From an uncultured Paracoccaceae bacterium (GTDB taxonomy: Bacteria > Pseudomonadota > Alphaproteobacteria > Rhodobacterales > Rhodobacteraceae): a stretch of 64,000 nucleotides of DNA. This document shows positions 45,064-54,788 of this stretch, one piece after another (position 1 is the stretch's first letter; the number at the start of each line of letters is the position of its first letter). The notes under the pieces are model-generated. The model did no database searches and had not been told where the DNA came from. It saw only the letters and a list, made by a program, of their open reading frames with translations. Both the position numbers and the translations under genes were made by a program. The stretch lies in assembly GCA_938092015.1 (NCBI GenBank), contig CALKOT010000011.1, positions 97,069 to 161,068 on the forward strand, read 5' to 3'.

Positions 45064-46368
45064 TTAGAGCACGTAACGGCTAAGGTCAGCCGATTTAGCC
45101 AGATCGCCAACCCGTTCATCCACCAACGCCTTGTCGATAGTGACCATCTCACCGTCGCGGTCAGGGGCGGTAAAGCTAAGCTCTTCAAACACGCGCTCAA
45201 TCACAGTGTAGAGACGGCGCGCGCCCAGGTTTTCGACAGCGCGGTTCACTTCAGCAGCGATCGCAGCGATGGCCGCTACACCGCCATCCGTGAATTCCAC
45301 TGTAACGCCCTCAGCCTTCATCAGCGCCAGATATTGGCGCACGAGAGAGTTGTCAGGCTCAGTCAGAATGCGCACGAAGTCTTCTTCCGTCAGATCACGC
45401 AATTCGACGCGGATCGGCAAGCGGCCCTGAAGTTCAGGTAGCAGATCTGAGGGTTTGGCGACGTGAAAGGCGCCAGACGCAATGAAGAGAATGTGGTCGG
45501 TTTTCACCGGCCCATGTTTGGTGGAAACCGTCGTCCCTTCGATCAGTGGCAGCAAATCGCGCTGCACGCCTTCGCGGCTGACGTCAGCGCCGCGGGTCTC
45601 GGCCCGGGCGCAGACCTTGTCGATCTCATCGAGAAAGACGATGCCGCTGTCTTCGACTGCCAGAACCGCGTCGCGGGTGATCTCTTCCTGATCGACCAGT
45701 TTGTCTGCTTCCTCAGTGACCAGCAGCTCGTAGCTGTCGGAAATCTTCATTTTCCAGCGTTTGGTGCGGCCAGAGAAGGCTTTACCGAACATGTCAGAGA
45801 GGTTCATCATCCCCATCTGACCACCGCCACCCGGTATATCGAGCATACCAAGCGGGTTGGCCGTATCGGCGATTTCAATCTCGACTTCCTTGTCATCAAG
45901 CAGGCCGTCACGCAGCTTTTTGCGGAAACTCTCGCGCGTGCCTTCGGACGCCGTATCGCCCACCAGTGCATCCAGTACGCGTTCCTCAGCATTCACGTGG
46001 GCCTTGGCTTTTACGTCCTCACGCCGGGTTTCGCGCAGCATGACGATAGCGCTTTCGACCAGATCGCGAATGATCTGTTCCACGTCGCGACCGACATAAC
46101 CGACTTCGGTGAATTTCGTAGCTTCGACCTTTAAGAAAGGCGCGCCGTCCAGTTTCGCCAAGCGACGGCTGATCTCGGTCTTACCGACGCCAGTCGGTCC
46201 GATCATGAGGATGTTCTTTGGCGTAATCTCATCACGCAGATCGCCTTCGACCTGCTTGCGCCGCCAGCGCGACCGCAACGCAACGGCGACAGCGCGTTTG
46301 GCATCGGCTTGTCCGATGATGAAACGATCAAGCTCGGATACGATCTCGCGGGGGGTCAGGGTGGTCAT
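45064..46368 (-). CDS. hslU: ATP-dependent protease ATPase subunit HslU
   Basis: A 434-residue AAA+ unfoldase. It opens [34 protein letters not shown] in outline. Walker A is GPTGVGKTE, Walker [11 protein letters not shown], sensor regions [12 protein letters not shown]. The C-terminus ends LSRYVL, the conserved tail that docks into HslV. The start overlaps the preceding small gene's stop (ATGA). Confidence 0.97.
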   Translation of the reverse strand: MTTLTPREIVSELDRFIIGQADAKRAVAVALRSRWRRKQVEGDLRDEITPKNILMIGPTGVGKTEISRRLAKLDGAPFLKVEATKFTEVGYVGRDVEQIIRDLVESAIVMLRETRREDVKAKAHVNAEERVLDALVGDTASEGTRESFRKKLRDGLLDDKEVEIEIADTANPLGMLDIPGGGGQMGMMNLSDMFGKAFSGRTKRWKMKISDSYELLVTEEADKLVDQEEITRDAVLAVEDSGIVFLDEIDKVCARAETRGADVSREGVQRDLLPLIEGTTVSTKHGPVKTDHILFIASGAFHVAKPSDLLPELQGRLPIRVELRDLTEEDFVRILTEPDNSLVRQYLALMKAEGVTVEFTDGGVAAIAAIAAEVNRAVENLGARRLYTVIERVFEELSFTAPDRDGEMVTIDKALVDERVGDLAKSADLSRYVL

Positions 46369-46712
46369 TGGTTATCCTGCACTTTGTCAGCTTCCTTAAG
46401 CGGCATTTTTGAGATTAGCGCCCAAGCTTCATTGCCTTTCACAGTCAGCACCCCTCGGGCACCTAGCTTGATCAGCAAATCGCGACATTCATCATCCTTC
46501 ATCCCAGAAACGGTGCGAAGGGTTTCAAATTTGCGACTTTTGTATCCATTGTCCTCTAGGAGCCTAATTAGCAGCTCTTTTCGGGGTTTTAGATCTCGCT
46601 CACGAAGCTGCTTTTGACGTTTGTCCAGCAAAACCGGGACAACATAAGACGAAATTAACGCAGCGACGCTGGCCAAAAACACACCAAATACCACTGCCCA
46701 AGCATCGCTCAT
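46365..46712 (-). CDS. Small membrane-anchored winged-helix-like protein between hslV and hslU
   Basis: A 115-residue protein not recognised as a named family. Residues 5-28 form one transmembrane helix ([20 protein letters not shown]), then a charged linker ([16 protein letters not shown]). Residues 45-105 have a helix-helix-turn-helix-strand pattern resembling a winged helix ([34 protein letters not shown]). It overlaps hslV by 4 nt and hslU by 4 nt, so it is translated in series with both. Its position suggests a link to the protease; that is inference. Confidence 0.75.
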   Translation of the reverse strand: MSDAWAVVFGVFLASVAALISSYVVPVLLDKRQKQLRERDLKPRKELLIRLLEDNGYKSRKFETLRTVSGMKDDECRDLLIKLGARGVLTVKGNEAWALISKMPLKEADKVQDNQ

Positions 46713-47242
46713 GTGTCGTTTCCAATTTTCTCCAGCACGAGGCTGTCATTGGTGTAGACGCAAATCTCCGCTGCGATGCCCATGGCTTTGCGCGCAATCT
46801 CTTCGGCGCCAAGGTCGCTGTCGAATAGCGCACGAGCGGCTGCGAGGGCGTAGTTCCCGCCGGACCCAACGGCTGCAACACCACCTTCAGGCTCCAACAC
46901 ATCGCCATTGCCGGTGATGATCAGCAGGTCCTTGCCATCAGTGACAACCAGCATGGCCTCAAGATTGCGAAGGTATTTGTCTGTCCGCCAGTCCTTCGCC
47001 AACTCAACCGCTGCGCGCGCCAACTGCCCCGGGGCCGCCTCAAGCTTACTTTCAAGTCGCTCAAACAGCGTGAACGCGTCAGCAGTGGAGCCTGCAAACC
47101 CCGCCACAATATCCCGGCCACCGGGGGACAAGCGCCGAACCTTACGGGCGGAGCCCTTGATCACGGTCTGGCCTAGGCTGACCTGTCCGTCGCCGGCGAT
47201 TACGATCTCGTCACCTTTGGCGACGCCGATAATGGTGGTCAT
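46709..47242 (-). CDS. hslV: ATP-dependent protease subunit HslV
   Basis: A 177-residue proteasome-like peptidase. After Met removal Thr1 is the nucleophile ([21 protein letters not shown]). [13 protein letters not shown] and [14 protein letters not shown] are family blocks. I chose the ATG directly before TTIIGV; it has GGAGG about 6 nt upstream. Two dodecamer-forming hexamers pair with HslU to degrade misfolded proteins. The gene is divergent from hisB. Confidence 0.97.
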   Translation of the reverse strand: MTTIIGVAKGDEIVIAGDGQVSLGQTVIKGSARKVRRLSPGGRDIVAGFAGSTADAFTLFERLESKLEAAPGQLARAAVELAKDWRTDKYLRNLEAMLVVTDGKDLLIITGNGDVLEPEGGVAAVGSGGNYALAAARALFDSDLGAEEIARKAMGIAAEICVYTNDSLVLEKIGNDT

Positions 47243-47348
47243 GGCGACCTCCGCTAACTCTACAGTCGCCGCGATATAGGCCTCACGGCGCTCCGCTGCA
47301 ATGATGCGCCACATCAGCCCCAACTTTGTGGCAATAATATCCATTCAA

Positions 47349-47378
47349 TTGCCAGCCACTCACGCCTCCGTCTATAAG
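47349..47378 (+). promoter_or_regulatory. Candidate sigma70-type promoter of hisB
   Basis: TTGCCA (47349-47354) and TATAAG (47373-47378) are separated by 18 nt and lie 28 nt before the hisB start, in the divergent hslV-hisB gap. It fits a housekeeping promoter with one or two deviations per box. Confidence 0.5.
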
Positions 47379-47406
47379 GCGCGCACAGCCTGATGGGAGA
47401 GCCGAC

Positions 47407-48003
47407 ATGGCGCGCACAGCAACTGCCAGCCGTTCAACGGCAGAGACAAAAATTTCAGTCGAGATCAATCTCGACGGAACCGGTGTCTATGACAACGAAA
47501 CCGGCGTTGGTTTCTTTGACCATATGCTCGACCAATTGGCCCGCCACGCGCTGATCGACATGAAAATCCGCGCCAAGGGTGATCATCACATCGACGATCA
47601 CCACACGGTTGAGGACACGGGCATCCTTTTGGGCAAAGTACTGGCTGAGGCGATGGGCGACAAGCGTGGGATCGTGCGCTACGGGTCATGCTATTTGCCG
47701 ATGGATGAATGCCTGACGCGCGCTGCGCTGGATCTGTCCGGTCGGCCGTTTCTGGTCTGGAATGTAGATTTCACCGCCCAGAAAGTCGGCGCTTTCGACA
47801 CTGAGCTGGTGCGCGAGTTTTTCACGGCGCTGGCGATGAATTCTGGCATGACGCTGCATGTGGAGACGCTATACGGTGTGAATTCACACCACATAGCGGA
47901 AACCTGCTTTAAGGCCGTTGCCCGCGCACTGCGCGATGCGTTGGAGACTGATCCACGCAAAGCCGATGCGATACCGTCGACCAAAGGGACGCTGACCGAA
48001 TGA
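47407..48003 (+). CDS. hisB: Imidazoleglycerol-phosphate dehydratase
   Basis: A 198-residue monofunctional HisB, step 6 of histidine synthesis. Metal-binding His motifs are [27 protein letters not shown] and [12 protein letters not shown]. It lacks the phosphatase domain of enterobacterial HisB. Its stop overlaps the hisH start (ATGA), first of hisB-hisH here. Confidence 0.97.
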   Translation: MARTATASRSTAETKISVEINLDGTGVYDNETGVGFFDHMLDQLARHALIDMKIRAKGDHHIDDHHTVEDTGILLGKVLAEAMGDKRGIVRYGSCYLPMDECLTRAALDLSGRPFLVWNVDFTAQKVGAFDTELVREFFTALAMNSGMTLHVETLYGVNSHHIAETCFKAVARALRDALETDPRKADAIPSTKGTLTE

Positions 48004-48638
48004 CCGTTGCGATCATCGACTACGGATCGGGCAATCTACGGTCCGCTGAAAAGGCGTTTCAGCGGATGTCCGCTGAGACAACGGGCGAAGAGATCGTTGT
48101 CAGTAGCGATGCTGAGGTCGTGCGCAAAGCCGACCGTATCGTCCTGCCCGGCGTCGGCGCCTTCGCCGATTGCCGCCGGGGTCTGGACGCAGCGACTGGC
48201 ATGGTTGAGGTGCTGGAAGAACGCGCCCACAAGGGCAGCGTTCCATTTCTGGGCGTTTGCGTCGGTATGCAATTGATGGCGACGGTCGGGCGTGAGCATC
48301 GCGATACCGATGGCCTTTGCTGGATCGCGGGTGAGGTTGTTGCGCTCAGCCCCAATGATAGTGAGTTGAAAATCCCGCATATGGGCTGGAATGAGCTGAC
48401 TTTAGGCGATGCTCATCCACTTTTCGAAGGAATTGAAGGCGGGGCGCATGCGTATTTCGTACATTCCTACCACCTTCGTCCGCGCAATCCCGAACACCGT
48501 CTCGCCCATGTCGCTTACGGCGAATTGGTGACGGCGGCAGTAGGCCAGGGCAACCTCGTGGGCACCCAGTTTCATCCGGAAAAAAGCCAGGAAACAGGCC
48601 TTCGCCTGATTGCGAACTTCTTGAACTGGACGCCCTGA
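48000..48638 (+). CDS. hisH: Imidazole glycerol phosphate synthase, glutaminase subunit
   Basis: A 212-residue class I glutamine amidotransferase. The nucleophile Cys lies in [11 protein letters not shown], and the His-Glu pair in [10 protein letters not shown]. It feeds ammonia to HisF, encoded about 2 kb on. [16 protein letters not shown] is the typical opening. The start overlaps hisB by 4 nt. Confidence 0.97.
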   Translation: MTVAIIDYGSGNLRSAEKAFQRMSAETTGEEIVVSSDAEVVRKADRIVLPGVGAFADCRRGLDAATGMVEVLEERAHKGSVPFLGVCVGMQLMATVGREHRDTDGLCWIAGEVVALSPNDSELKIPHMGWNELTLGDAHPLFEGIEGGAHAYFVHSYHLRPRNPEHRLAHVAYGELVTAAVGQGNLVGTQFHPEKSQETGLRLIANFLNWTP

Positions 48639-48664
48639 CGAAAGCCGTCGAGCGTCCAAGCCGA

Positions 48665-49060
48665 TTAGTTTGCGCGGGTCCAATCCTGGCCACGGCAGAG
48701 GAACAGGATGCAGCCTTCGACAACGAGAAGGTCGCCCATAAGCTCCATGTTAGAACTATATCGCTTGTCCTCTGACGGATCCCAGATCTCGCCGTCATCC
48801 CATTTGTTCTCGCCGTCTGCGACCATGTCGTAAACCATTGGTTTGCCGAGATGTGGATAGTTTGGATCAGAGGCCCCTGCGCCATCGACAGCGCTGGCGA
48901 TGTAGCCGCACATCTTGTCTCCGCATGCTTTCACATCGACGGTCAGATAGGCGCCTTCATCATTCTTCTCAGTCGCCCATAGGCCGGTCGGGTCACCCGC
49001 TAACGCAGGTGTCGTCATCAAACCGAACGCGGCTGCGGCGGCGAATAATGATTTTTTCAT
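48665..49060 (-). CDS. DUF2147 domain exported protein
   Basis: A 131-residue periplasmic protein with signal peptide (residues 1-21, ending PALA). The DUF2147 body is seen in PTGLWATEKNDEGAYLTVDVKAC, GYIASAVDG and the closing GCILFLCRGQDWTRA, with two Cys pairs (C47/C52 and C116/C121 approximately). It is inserted in reverse orientation between hisH and hisA. Function is unknown. Confidence 0.85.
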   Translation of the reverse strand: MKKSLFAAAAAFGLMTTPALAGDPTGLWATEKNDEGAYLTVDVKACGDKMCGYIASAVDGAGASDPNYPHLGKPMVYDMVADGENKWDDGEIWDPSEDKRYSSNMELMGDLLVVEGCILFLCRGQDWTRAN

Positions 49061-49205
49061 CTCATGTCTCCCTTATTTGCGCGTGTCCGGCCGCGCCTCG
49101 GCGCGATGTTAATGGGAATCGCTGGCCTTGCAACAGCGCCGTTGCGTCCCCTTGCAATCGGGCGCTGAGCAGGTAGAGAAGCGGCGGAAACTGAAAGGCG
49201 AGCCG

Positions 49206-49928
49206 ATGATCCTGTACCCTGCGATTGACCTGAAAGACGGCGCCTGCGTGCGTCTTTACAAAGGCGAGATGGATCAGGCGACAGTGTTCAATGACAATCC
49301 AGCAGCGCAGGCCAAGGCGTTTGAGGATGCAGGGTGTGAGTGGCTGCATCTCGTCGATCTGAATGGCGCGTTTGCAGGCGAAGCGGTCAACGGTGCCGCG
49401 GTTGAAGCCATTTTGGCAGGCGCGAACGTACCCGCACAGCTGGGTGGCGGTATTCGCGATATGGTTGCGATCGAGGGTTGGCTGACGAAGGGGCTTGCCC
49501 GCGTCATTCTTGGCACCGTCGCAGTGCGCGACCCTGACCTGGTAGGCGAAGCGGCCAAAGCTTTCCCCGGTAAGGTTGCTGTCGGGATCGATGCACGAGA
49601 TGGCATGGTTGCTGTTGAAGGTTGGGCGGAGACGACTGATGTCACCGCTACTGACCTTGCAAAACAGTTCGAAGACGCAGGTGTCGCTGCGATCATTTAC
49701 ACTGACATCGATCGCGATGGCGCCATGCAGGGGCCAAATGTAGCCGCCACTGCGGCATTGGCAAAAGCGGTTAGCATCCCGGTAATCGCCTCAGGCGGTG
49801 TGTCGTCGATGGAAGATTTGCAGGCCCTCAAGGACTGCGGCGCGCCTCTTGATGGCGCGATATCCGGTCGCGCATTGTATGACGGCCGGATAGAAGTTGG
49901 CGCTGCTGCGGCGCTGCTGAAGGCTTAA
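49206..49928 (+). CDS. hisA: ProFAR isomerase
   Basis: A 240-residue beta-alpha barrel enzyme opening the ribose ring of ProFAR. Catalytic Asp8 lies in [18 protein letters not shown] and the second Asp in [15 protein letters not shown]. The phosphate loops GGGIRD and ASGGVSS are present. The chosen ATG is preceded by AAAGGCGAGCCG. It is separated from hisF by a reverse-strand DUF302 gene. Confidence 0.97.
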   Translation: MILYPAIDLKDGACVRLYKGEMDQATVFNDNPAAQAKAFEDAGCEWLHLVDLNGAFAGEAVNGAAVEAILAGANVPAQLGGGIRDMVAIEGWLTKGLARVILGTVAVRDPDLVGEAAKAFPGKVAVGIDARDGMVAVEGWAETTDVTATDLAKQFEDAGVAAIIYTDIDRDGAMQGPNVAATAALAKAVSIPVIASGGVSSMEDLQALKDCGAPLDGAISGRALYDGRIEVGAAAALLKA

Positions 49929-50050
49929 AGCCCCCAAACCTAAAGACCAGCTGCTTTGCCGGTCAGCTTGGCCAGAGCGCCAGACATTTTCGCTACGACC
50001 GGATGATCTGCTGCAATCCCATGGCGCGCAGCCATGATTGCGGGATCCGT

Positions 50051-50425
50051 TTAGCTTAGCATCACTTTGCCGGTTTCATCTTCCCACGCCACAACGCGCA
50101 GCGGCAAGTCCATGCCGATGGTTTGACCCGCCTGCAGTGCTGGTGTGCCAAGCTTTGGGTTGCCGAACATCAGCATCTGGGTCGGCCGCAGTTCCAAATC
50201 GACATTGGCGGCCCCTGCAGAATGATCAACGCGAGCAAAAACCTTGGCGCCAGCGCCCTCAACGGCATCTTCAAGGCGGTCGACGGTTGTGGCGACATCA
50301 TGCGCGCTTTCAATAGTGACGACGCCGCCTTTGCTGACATGGGCGGCGGCTTGCGCGCTGGTTGCGATCGCGCCTGGCGCAATCAACAGGAACGCGGCGA
50401 AGACGTGCTGAACGAATCAGATCAT
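50051..50425 (-). pseudogene. DUF302 exported protein with a TGA as third codon
   Basis: The body (HVSKGGVVTIESAHDVATTVDRL, FARVDHSAGAANVDLELRPTQMLMFGNPKLGTPALQ in outline) is an intact DUF302 domain of about 90 residues. The natural start appears to be ATG at 50423-50425, with AAGG 8 nt upstream, but codon 3 is TGA (50417-50419). Reading through gives FVQHVFAAFLLIAPGAIATSAQA, a textbook signal peptide. Otherwise translation must begin at a TTG (50386) that cuts the signal peptide short. Substitution of a Trp TGG is the simplest explanation. Confidence 0.7.
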
Positions 50426-50562
50426 AGATTTGACCTTTCAGGCAATATTCAGTTGTCCCACTCAACAGACCTTTTAGAGCATTCGGGCGGCCTATGCCCC
50501 TCACATCCTTGCTGTGCGTTGAAATGCTTGCGTTATGTTCGGCGATTGGCGAAGAAGCGCCC

Positions 50563-51320
<758 letters not shown>

Positions 51321-51324
<4 letters not shown>

Positions 51325-51638
51325 GCGTTCTGGACCGTCTTGAAGCAACGATAGATGCCCGCAAGGCTGAGGGTGACACCTCAAAATCCCACACCGCCCA
51401 ACTGCTTGCCAAAGGTCGTCTCAAATGCGCCCAGAAGTTTGGCGAAGAAGCGGTTGAAGCGATCATTGCGGCATCCACTGGCGATAAGGCTGATCTTATC
51501 AGTGAAAGTGCTGATACGTTGTTTCATCTTCTCGTCATGCTTTCGGCGTCTGATGTATCGTTGAAAGATGTGCTGAAGGAACTGGAGCGACGGGAAGGAA
51601 TTTCCGGCGTGGCGGAAAAAGCGGCGCGCACAAAATAA
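51321..51638 (+). CDS. hisE: Phosphoribosyl-ATP diphosphatase
   Basis: A 105-residue MazG-like enzyme hydrolysing PR-ATP to PR-AMP. The conserved helix [16 protein letters not shown] carries the metal-binding Glu residues, and [17 protein letters not shown] the second set. It overlaps hisF by 4 nt. It is followed after 11 nt by an unrelated glycosyltransferase fusion gene. Confidence 0.96.
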
Positions 51639-51649
51639 GGCAGGCGGTC

Positions 51650-53131
51650 GTGACAACTGTATCCAGTACAGCAATCTACGTGATTAACCGGCGATGTGAC
51701 ACTGACCGCTTGGCCCAATTCACGGCCAGCGCAGCGGGATTTGGCCTGGAGTTCGAAAGAATAGCTGCGTTCGATGGCCATGATCCCATGGCGCCGTTTT
51801 TCCTTTATCGTGATCTTCGGGCTGATGAGTTTTGGGGAAAGGACGCGATCAAACCTGGTGCGTTCGCATGTTATCTGTCGCATATCGCGGTTTGGCGGCG
51901 TTTGCTGGCGTCCGATCATCAGATGGCGCTTATCTGTGAGAATGACGCTGTATTCTCACAATCGCCCAATGCCTTGTTCAGTGAGGCGGAAGATCTTGGA
52001 AGTTTTGATGTCATCCTCGCAAATGAGCGAGCCTTAGAATGGCGTCATGCAGCGATAGATGGTGCTGGGCTAGTGACGGCGAGCGATGTACTGGTGGCCA
52101 TGGGCGCTAAGGGCATTATTCCGGGCGAACATGTCGCGAAAGCGCCCGGCGCGGATTGCTATCTGATTAGCCGCGAAGGCGCAGGAAAGCTGCTCACCTA
52201 TGTTCGCGAAGACAAGATCATCGCTGGCGTCGATTGGATGCTGCTGCGACGCAGCCTTGATGTGGATGGGCTTGCTGGCGACGAATGGGCGTATCTTTCA
52301 GAGGCTGCGACTGATGGTGATTTGCAGACATACATCACAGATCTTGCCGTGGCCGGGCAGGGGAGTGGTTCCAGTGTGCTGTCGCACAAATCGGAGATTT
52401 CCATCGCGGAATTGAAATCGCAACGGGCGATTGGCGAGAACGGTCTGAGCCAGGCAAAACTAGGCGATGAGTTGGATCCGGTATTTTCCGCTTTTGAAAA
52501 AGGTGATGTCTATGAGGCGCCGGGGCTTGAGTTGATGCGCCGTTGGATGCCGGAGGATGGCGTTTTCATCGATATTGGCGCCCATGCCGGCGGCCATACA
52601 CTGTTCATGCTTCGCCATGGCGGCGTCGGCCGGGCCATTCCTTTTGAGTTCAACGTCCGGGCCAATCGCTTTCTGAATGAAATGGTAAAATTGAATGGCC
52701 TTCGCGACCGCGTCGATCTTGAGCACCTTGGCGTCGGACTGGCTGAAGAACGTGGAAAGCAAGAAGCGTTCGGCTCAAAGAAAAACCTTTCCAACAATCG
52801 TCTGCGCGAAGGGTTTGTCGAAAAGATAAACACTCGACCTGCCGACGTGCTTCTAAGAGAAGCAGATGTCGATATGATCAAGATAGACGTCGGCGGCGAT
52901 GAGCGAGATGTGCTCAAAGGTTTGCGGAAAACGATAAAGCGCAAGCGCCCGATACTAGCCCTTGATCTGACCCGCCCGAAGTTGAAAAAGGCGCTGCCGC
53001 TTGTTGAGCGATTGGGTTATGTCGAACGCGAACGTGTTGAATGGCACGACGCCGAAGGTGACAGGATAGTCGCCATTTTTACAACACACCCGCGCATCGA
53101 AATGAACGTTCAAGCGACCGTGGAAACTTAG
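51650..53131 (+). CDS. GT25-like glycosyltransferase / FkbM methyltransferase fusion
   Basis: A 493-residue two-domain protein. Residues about 8-220 match LPS-type family 25 glycosyltransferases: IYVINRRCDTDRLAQF, FERIAAFDGHD, GAFACYLSHIAVWRRLL and ALICENDAVFS (the acidic metal motif is END). From about residue 285 an FkbM SAM-methyltransferase follows: GVFIDIGAHAGGHTLFMLR, IPFEFNVRANRFL, MIKIDVGGDERDVLKGL. It starts with GTG 11 nt after hisE, and is the last gene before tRNA-Thr. It probably modifies a surface glycan; substrates are unknown. Confidence 0.82.
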   Translation: MTTVSSTAIYVINRRCDTDRLAQFTASAAGFGLEFERIAAFDGHDPMAPFFLYRDLRADEFWGKDAIKPGAFACYLSHIAVWRRLLASDHQMALICENDAVFSQSPNALFSEAEDLGSFDVILANERALEWRHAAIDGAGLVTASDVLVAMGAKGIIPGEHVAKAPGADCYLISREGAGKLLTYVREDKIIAGVDWMLLRRSLDVDGLAGDEWAYLSEAATDGDLQTYITDLAVAGQGSGSSVLSHKSEISIAELKSQRAIGENGLSQAKLGDELDPVFSAFEKGDVYEAPGLELMRRWMPEDGVFIDIGAHAGGHTLFMLRHGGVGRAIPFEFNVRANRFLNEMVKLNGLRDRVDLEHLGVGLAEERGKQEAFGSKKNLSNNRLREGFVEKINTRPADVLLREADVDMIKIDVGGDERDVLKGLRKTIKRKRPILALDLTRPKLKKALPLVERLGYVERERVEWHDAEGDRIVAIFTTHPRIEMNVQATVET

Positions 53132-53184
53132 TGTATTCGCTTGGCTTATCATCGACGCAAAAGGCCGCCTGATTGGCGGTGAAA

Positions 53185-53240
53185 GCCAGTAGCGCGCAGA
53201 TAGTAGAGCAAGTCACTCGTAATTAGCGGACCTGTCGGAA
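53185..53240 (+). pseudogene. Degenerate tRNA-Thr(CGT)-like sequence
   Basis: Starting at GCC 53185, the sequence aligns without gaps to tRNA-Thr, 125 nt upstream of the real gene. Over 53195-53232 about 30 of 38 positions agree, including the D-arm end GTAGAGCA and anticodon loop core TCGTAAT. The acceptor and T arms no longer pair. It looks like an old decayed duplicate, or a scar of earlier insertion at this site. Confidence 0.55.
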
Positions 53241-53309
53241 ATTTTCCCATCGAAGCCGTCACATCGAGATGTTGACCGGAATCTAGTAGGGCGATAGTAG
53301 GGCCTCGTC

Positions 53310-53385
53310 GCCGCTGTAGCTCAGATGGTAGAGCACGTCATTCGTAATGATGGGGCCGGAGGTTCGAGTCCTCTCAGCGGCACCA
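53310..53385 (+). tRNA. tRNA-Thr (anticodon CGT)
   Basis: A 76-nt cloverleaf. Acceptor GCCGCTG pairs with CAGCGGC. D arm GCTC/GAGC; anticodon stem CGTCA/TGATG with loop TTCGTAA (anticodon CGT, reads ACG). T arm GGAGG-TTCGAGT-CCTCT; ACCA is encoded. Its 3' 20 nt recur at 61858, and an integrase remnant begins 164 nt downstream, so it is the attachment site of a mobile region. Confidence 0.97.
53366..53385 (+). repeat. Left att copy (tRNA-Thr 3' end)
   Basis: GAGTCCTCTCAGCGGCACCA, the final 20 nt of the tRNA gene, is the standard crossover region for P4-type integrases. The matching right copy is at 61858-61876. Confidence 0.7.
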
Positions 53386-53485
53386 CTTTCCAGTTTTCTA
53401 AAGTCCGATGACATCCGAAAAGCCTTGATATACAGAGATTATCGCGATGCCTGTTGTCCAGTGATGTTCAGCGCGATCCGATAGA

Positions 53486-53548
53486 ATGCCCCCGTTATGG
53501 GGGCGCTTTTGGGGGCATTGCGATAGAAAGCTGTTTTGGATGCCCCCA
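53486..53548 (+). promoter_or_regulatory. G5/C5 inverted repeats before the left integrase start
   Basis: ATGCCCCC (53486), TGGGGGC (53498), TGGGGGCAT (53510-53518) and ATGCCCCCA (53540-53548). The last two are perfect 9-bp complements 21 nt apart, ending one base before the integrase ATG. The set could bind the integrase or a regulator, or fold in the mRNA over the start. A diverged counterpart precedes the right integrase. Confidence 0.55.
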
Positions 53549-53549
53549 A

Positions 53550-53687
53550 ATGCCTTTGAACAACACAAAGATTCTAAACCTGAAACCGAAGGAAAAGCCT
53601 TACAAGGTTTCCGATTTCGATGGCCTGTTATCAGGTTCTATCCACGTGGAGTTCAAGGCTTCGCGCACGCCACACCCAGATTTCTGA
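53550..53687 (+). pseudogene. DUF4102 (P4-type) integrase, N-terminal stub
   Basis: MPLNNTKILNLKPKEKPYKV then SDFDGL matches the first 26 residues of P4-type integrases (compare ALSDLQIRKAPIREKPYKLS in the right copy). Similarity ends at about 53627, and the frame runs 20 unrelated codons to a stop. The rest was lost by a deletion that joined it to the 3' part of another gene. It is non-functional. Confidence 0.8.
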
Positions 53688-54013
53688 AGTCCAAGTTCGA
53701 TGAACTGGACCTAGAGGTTCACCCTGACTTCTATACCCAGCTAGAAAAAAGATTGGCCGCGTCTTCCAGAGGGCACGCAAAACCCGCTCAGACTGAAATG
53801 ACAAGCCAGGAACGGCAATCAGCCTTGAAACTCATCGCTGCAATGTCGTGTGAACAGTACGGCTTCAACCCGAAAGCAAATCGAAATGATTCGACAAAAC
53901 GCATTCAAGAAGACCTCGCATCGGTTGGCCTTAGCCTCGACAATAAGACGATACTCAAGTGGTTAAAGGACGCCGCTGATCTGATCGACAAGGATTACTG
54001 GTCAGAAGATTAA
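53640..54013 (+). pseudogene. C-terminal remnant of an island-associated hypothetical gene
   Basis: Starting around FAHATPRFLKSKFDEL, this frame encodes about 115 residues ending AADLIDKDYWSED. LKLIAAMSCEQYGFNPKANRN followed by IQEDLASVGLSLDNKTILKW recalls the C-terminal repeat-like region of hypothetical proteins often encoded beside island integrases. The upstream part of this open frame (from 53486) only shadows the integrase stub, so no genuine start is present. Confidence 0.6.
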
Positions 54014-54111
54014 CGGTAGCGGAATCCTATAGGAATAGCCTCCATTCCGTCTTATTTTCCCAAGTCATAGCTAGAACTTCCTCGAACGTTATTGAAGCGA
54101 GGAATACAGCA

Positions 54112-54318
54112 ATGGACGCCCCTACATTTCCACAGACCGGCCTTGTGCGCCTGTCAGCAATTCTCGGACCGTCAGGCCCGATCCCGGTTTCAAAATCAAC
54201 CTGGTGGCAAGGCGTAAAGGACGGACGCTTTCCCAAACCGCAGAAACTTGGCCCGCGCACAACGGTCTGGAAAGCAGAAGACATCCGCGCACTATTCGAA
54301 AGCGTCAGAGATGAGTAA
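54112..54318 (+). CDS. AlpA-family excisionase-like regulator
   Basis: A 68-residue MerR-like HTH protein. FPQTGLVRLSAILGPSGPIPVSKSTWWQGVKDGRFPKPQKLGPRTTVWKAEDI, read in outline, is the AlpA pattern (S-x-S-T-x-x-x-x-x-x-x-G-x-F-P-x-P, then W). AlpA proteins activate integrase expression or excision of P4-like elements. The next gene overlaps its 3' end by 8 nt. Confidence 0.85.
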   Translation: MDAPTFPQTGLVRLSAILGPSGPIPVSKSTWWQGVKDGRFPKPQKLGPRTTVWKAEDIRALFESVRDE

Positions 54319-54736
54319 GCGCACCAATCCGATGGCCGTGAAATCAGCACTGGCCTACACAGTTGAGGAGGCTGCGAATGCGCTTTCCAAGACACCGGCG
54401 ACAATCCGAAATTGGGTGAAAGACGGCCTGCCAATTATGGCGTCGCATAAACCCTATCTGATTTCGGGCGCAGCCATACGAGAGTATCTGCGGGCAAAGC
54501 GCAAAGACGCCAAACGCCCACTAGAGCCCGACGAACTCTACTGCCCAGCTTGTCGCCAAGGGCGCCGCCCAACGGACATGACCGCAACCCTTTCGGTTCT
54601 GACAGCGAATACATCGCTCTTGAAAGGCATCTGCAGCCATTGCGAGTGCCCATGCGCGCGGATGATTTCGGCGGCCAAGGTCTCTGAATTCGCTGGAATC
54701 TTCATCATCAAAAAAGCCGCAGACAGCGAACCCTAA
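54311..54736 (+). CDS. HTH protein with Cys-rich C-terminal domain
   Basis: A 141-residue protein. The N-terminus has an excisionase-like HTH: YTVEEAANALSKTPATIRNW then GLPIMASHKPYLISGAAIREYL. The C-terminal part contains YCPACRQGRRP and ICSHCECPCA, probably a zinc-ribbon-like site of four or more Cys. It lies between alpA and the recombinase. The order alpA-HTH-integrase suggests that all three work in mobilisation of the element; that is inference from position. Confidence 0.75.
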   Translation: MSKRTNPMAVKSALAYTVEEAANALSKTPATIRNWVKDGLPIMASHKPYLISGAAIREYLRAKRKDAKRPLEPDELYCPACRQGRRPTDMTATLSVLTANTSLLKGICSHCECPCARMISAAKVSEFAGIFIIKKAADSEP

Positions 54737-54788
54737 ACGTTACCACCACCATAACCCCAAACTTTCACTAACCAGAGGCATCAGAGCT

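Noticed and set aside
53486..54013. A 175-residue gene directly after tRNA-Thr
   Set aside because: Its first third is the integrase stub read in the wrong frame; only the C-terminal part resembles a protein, so it is treated as a remnant.
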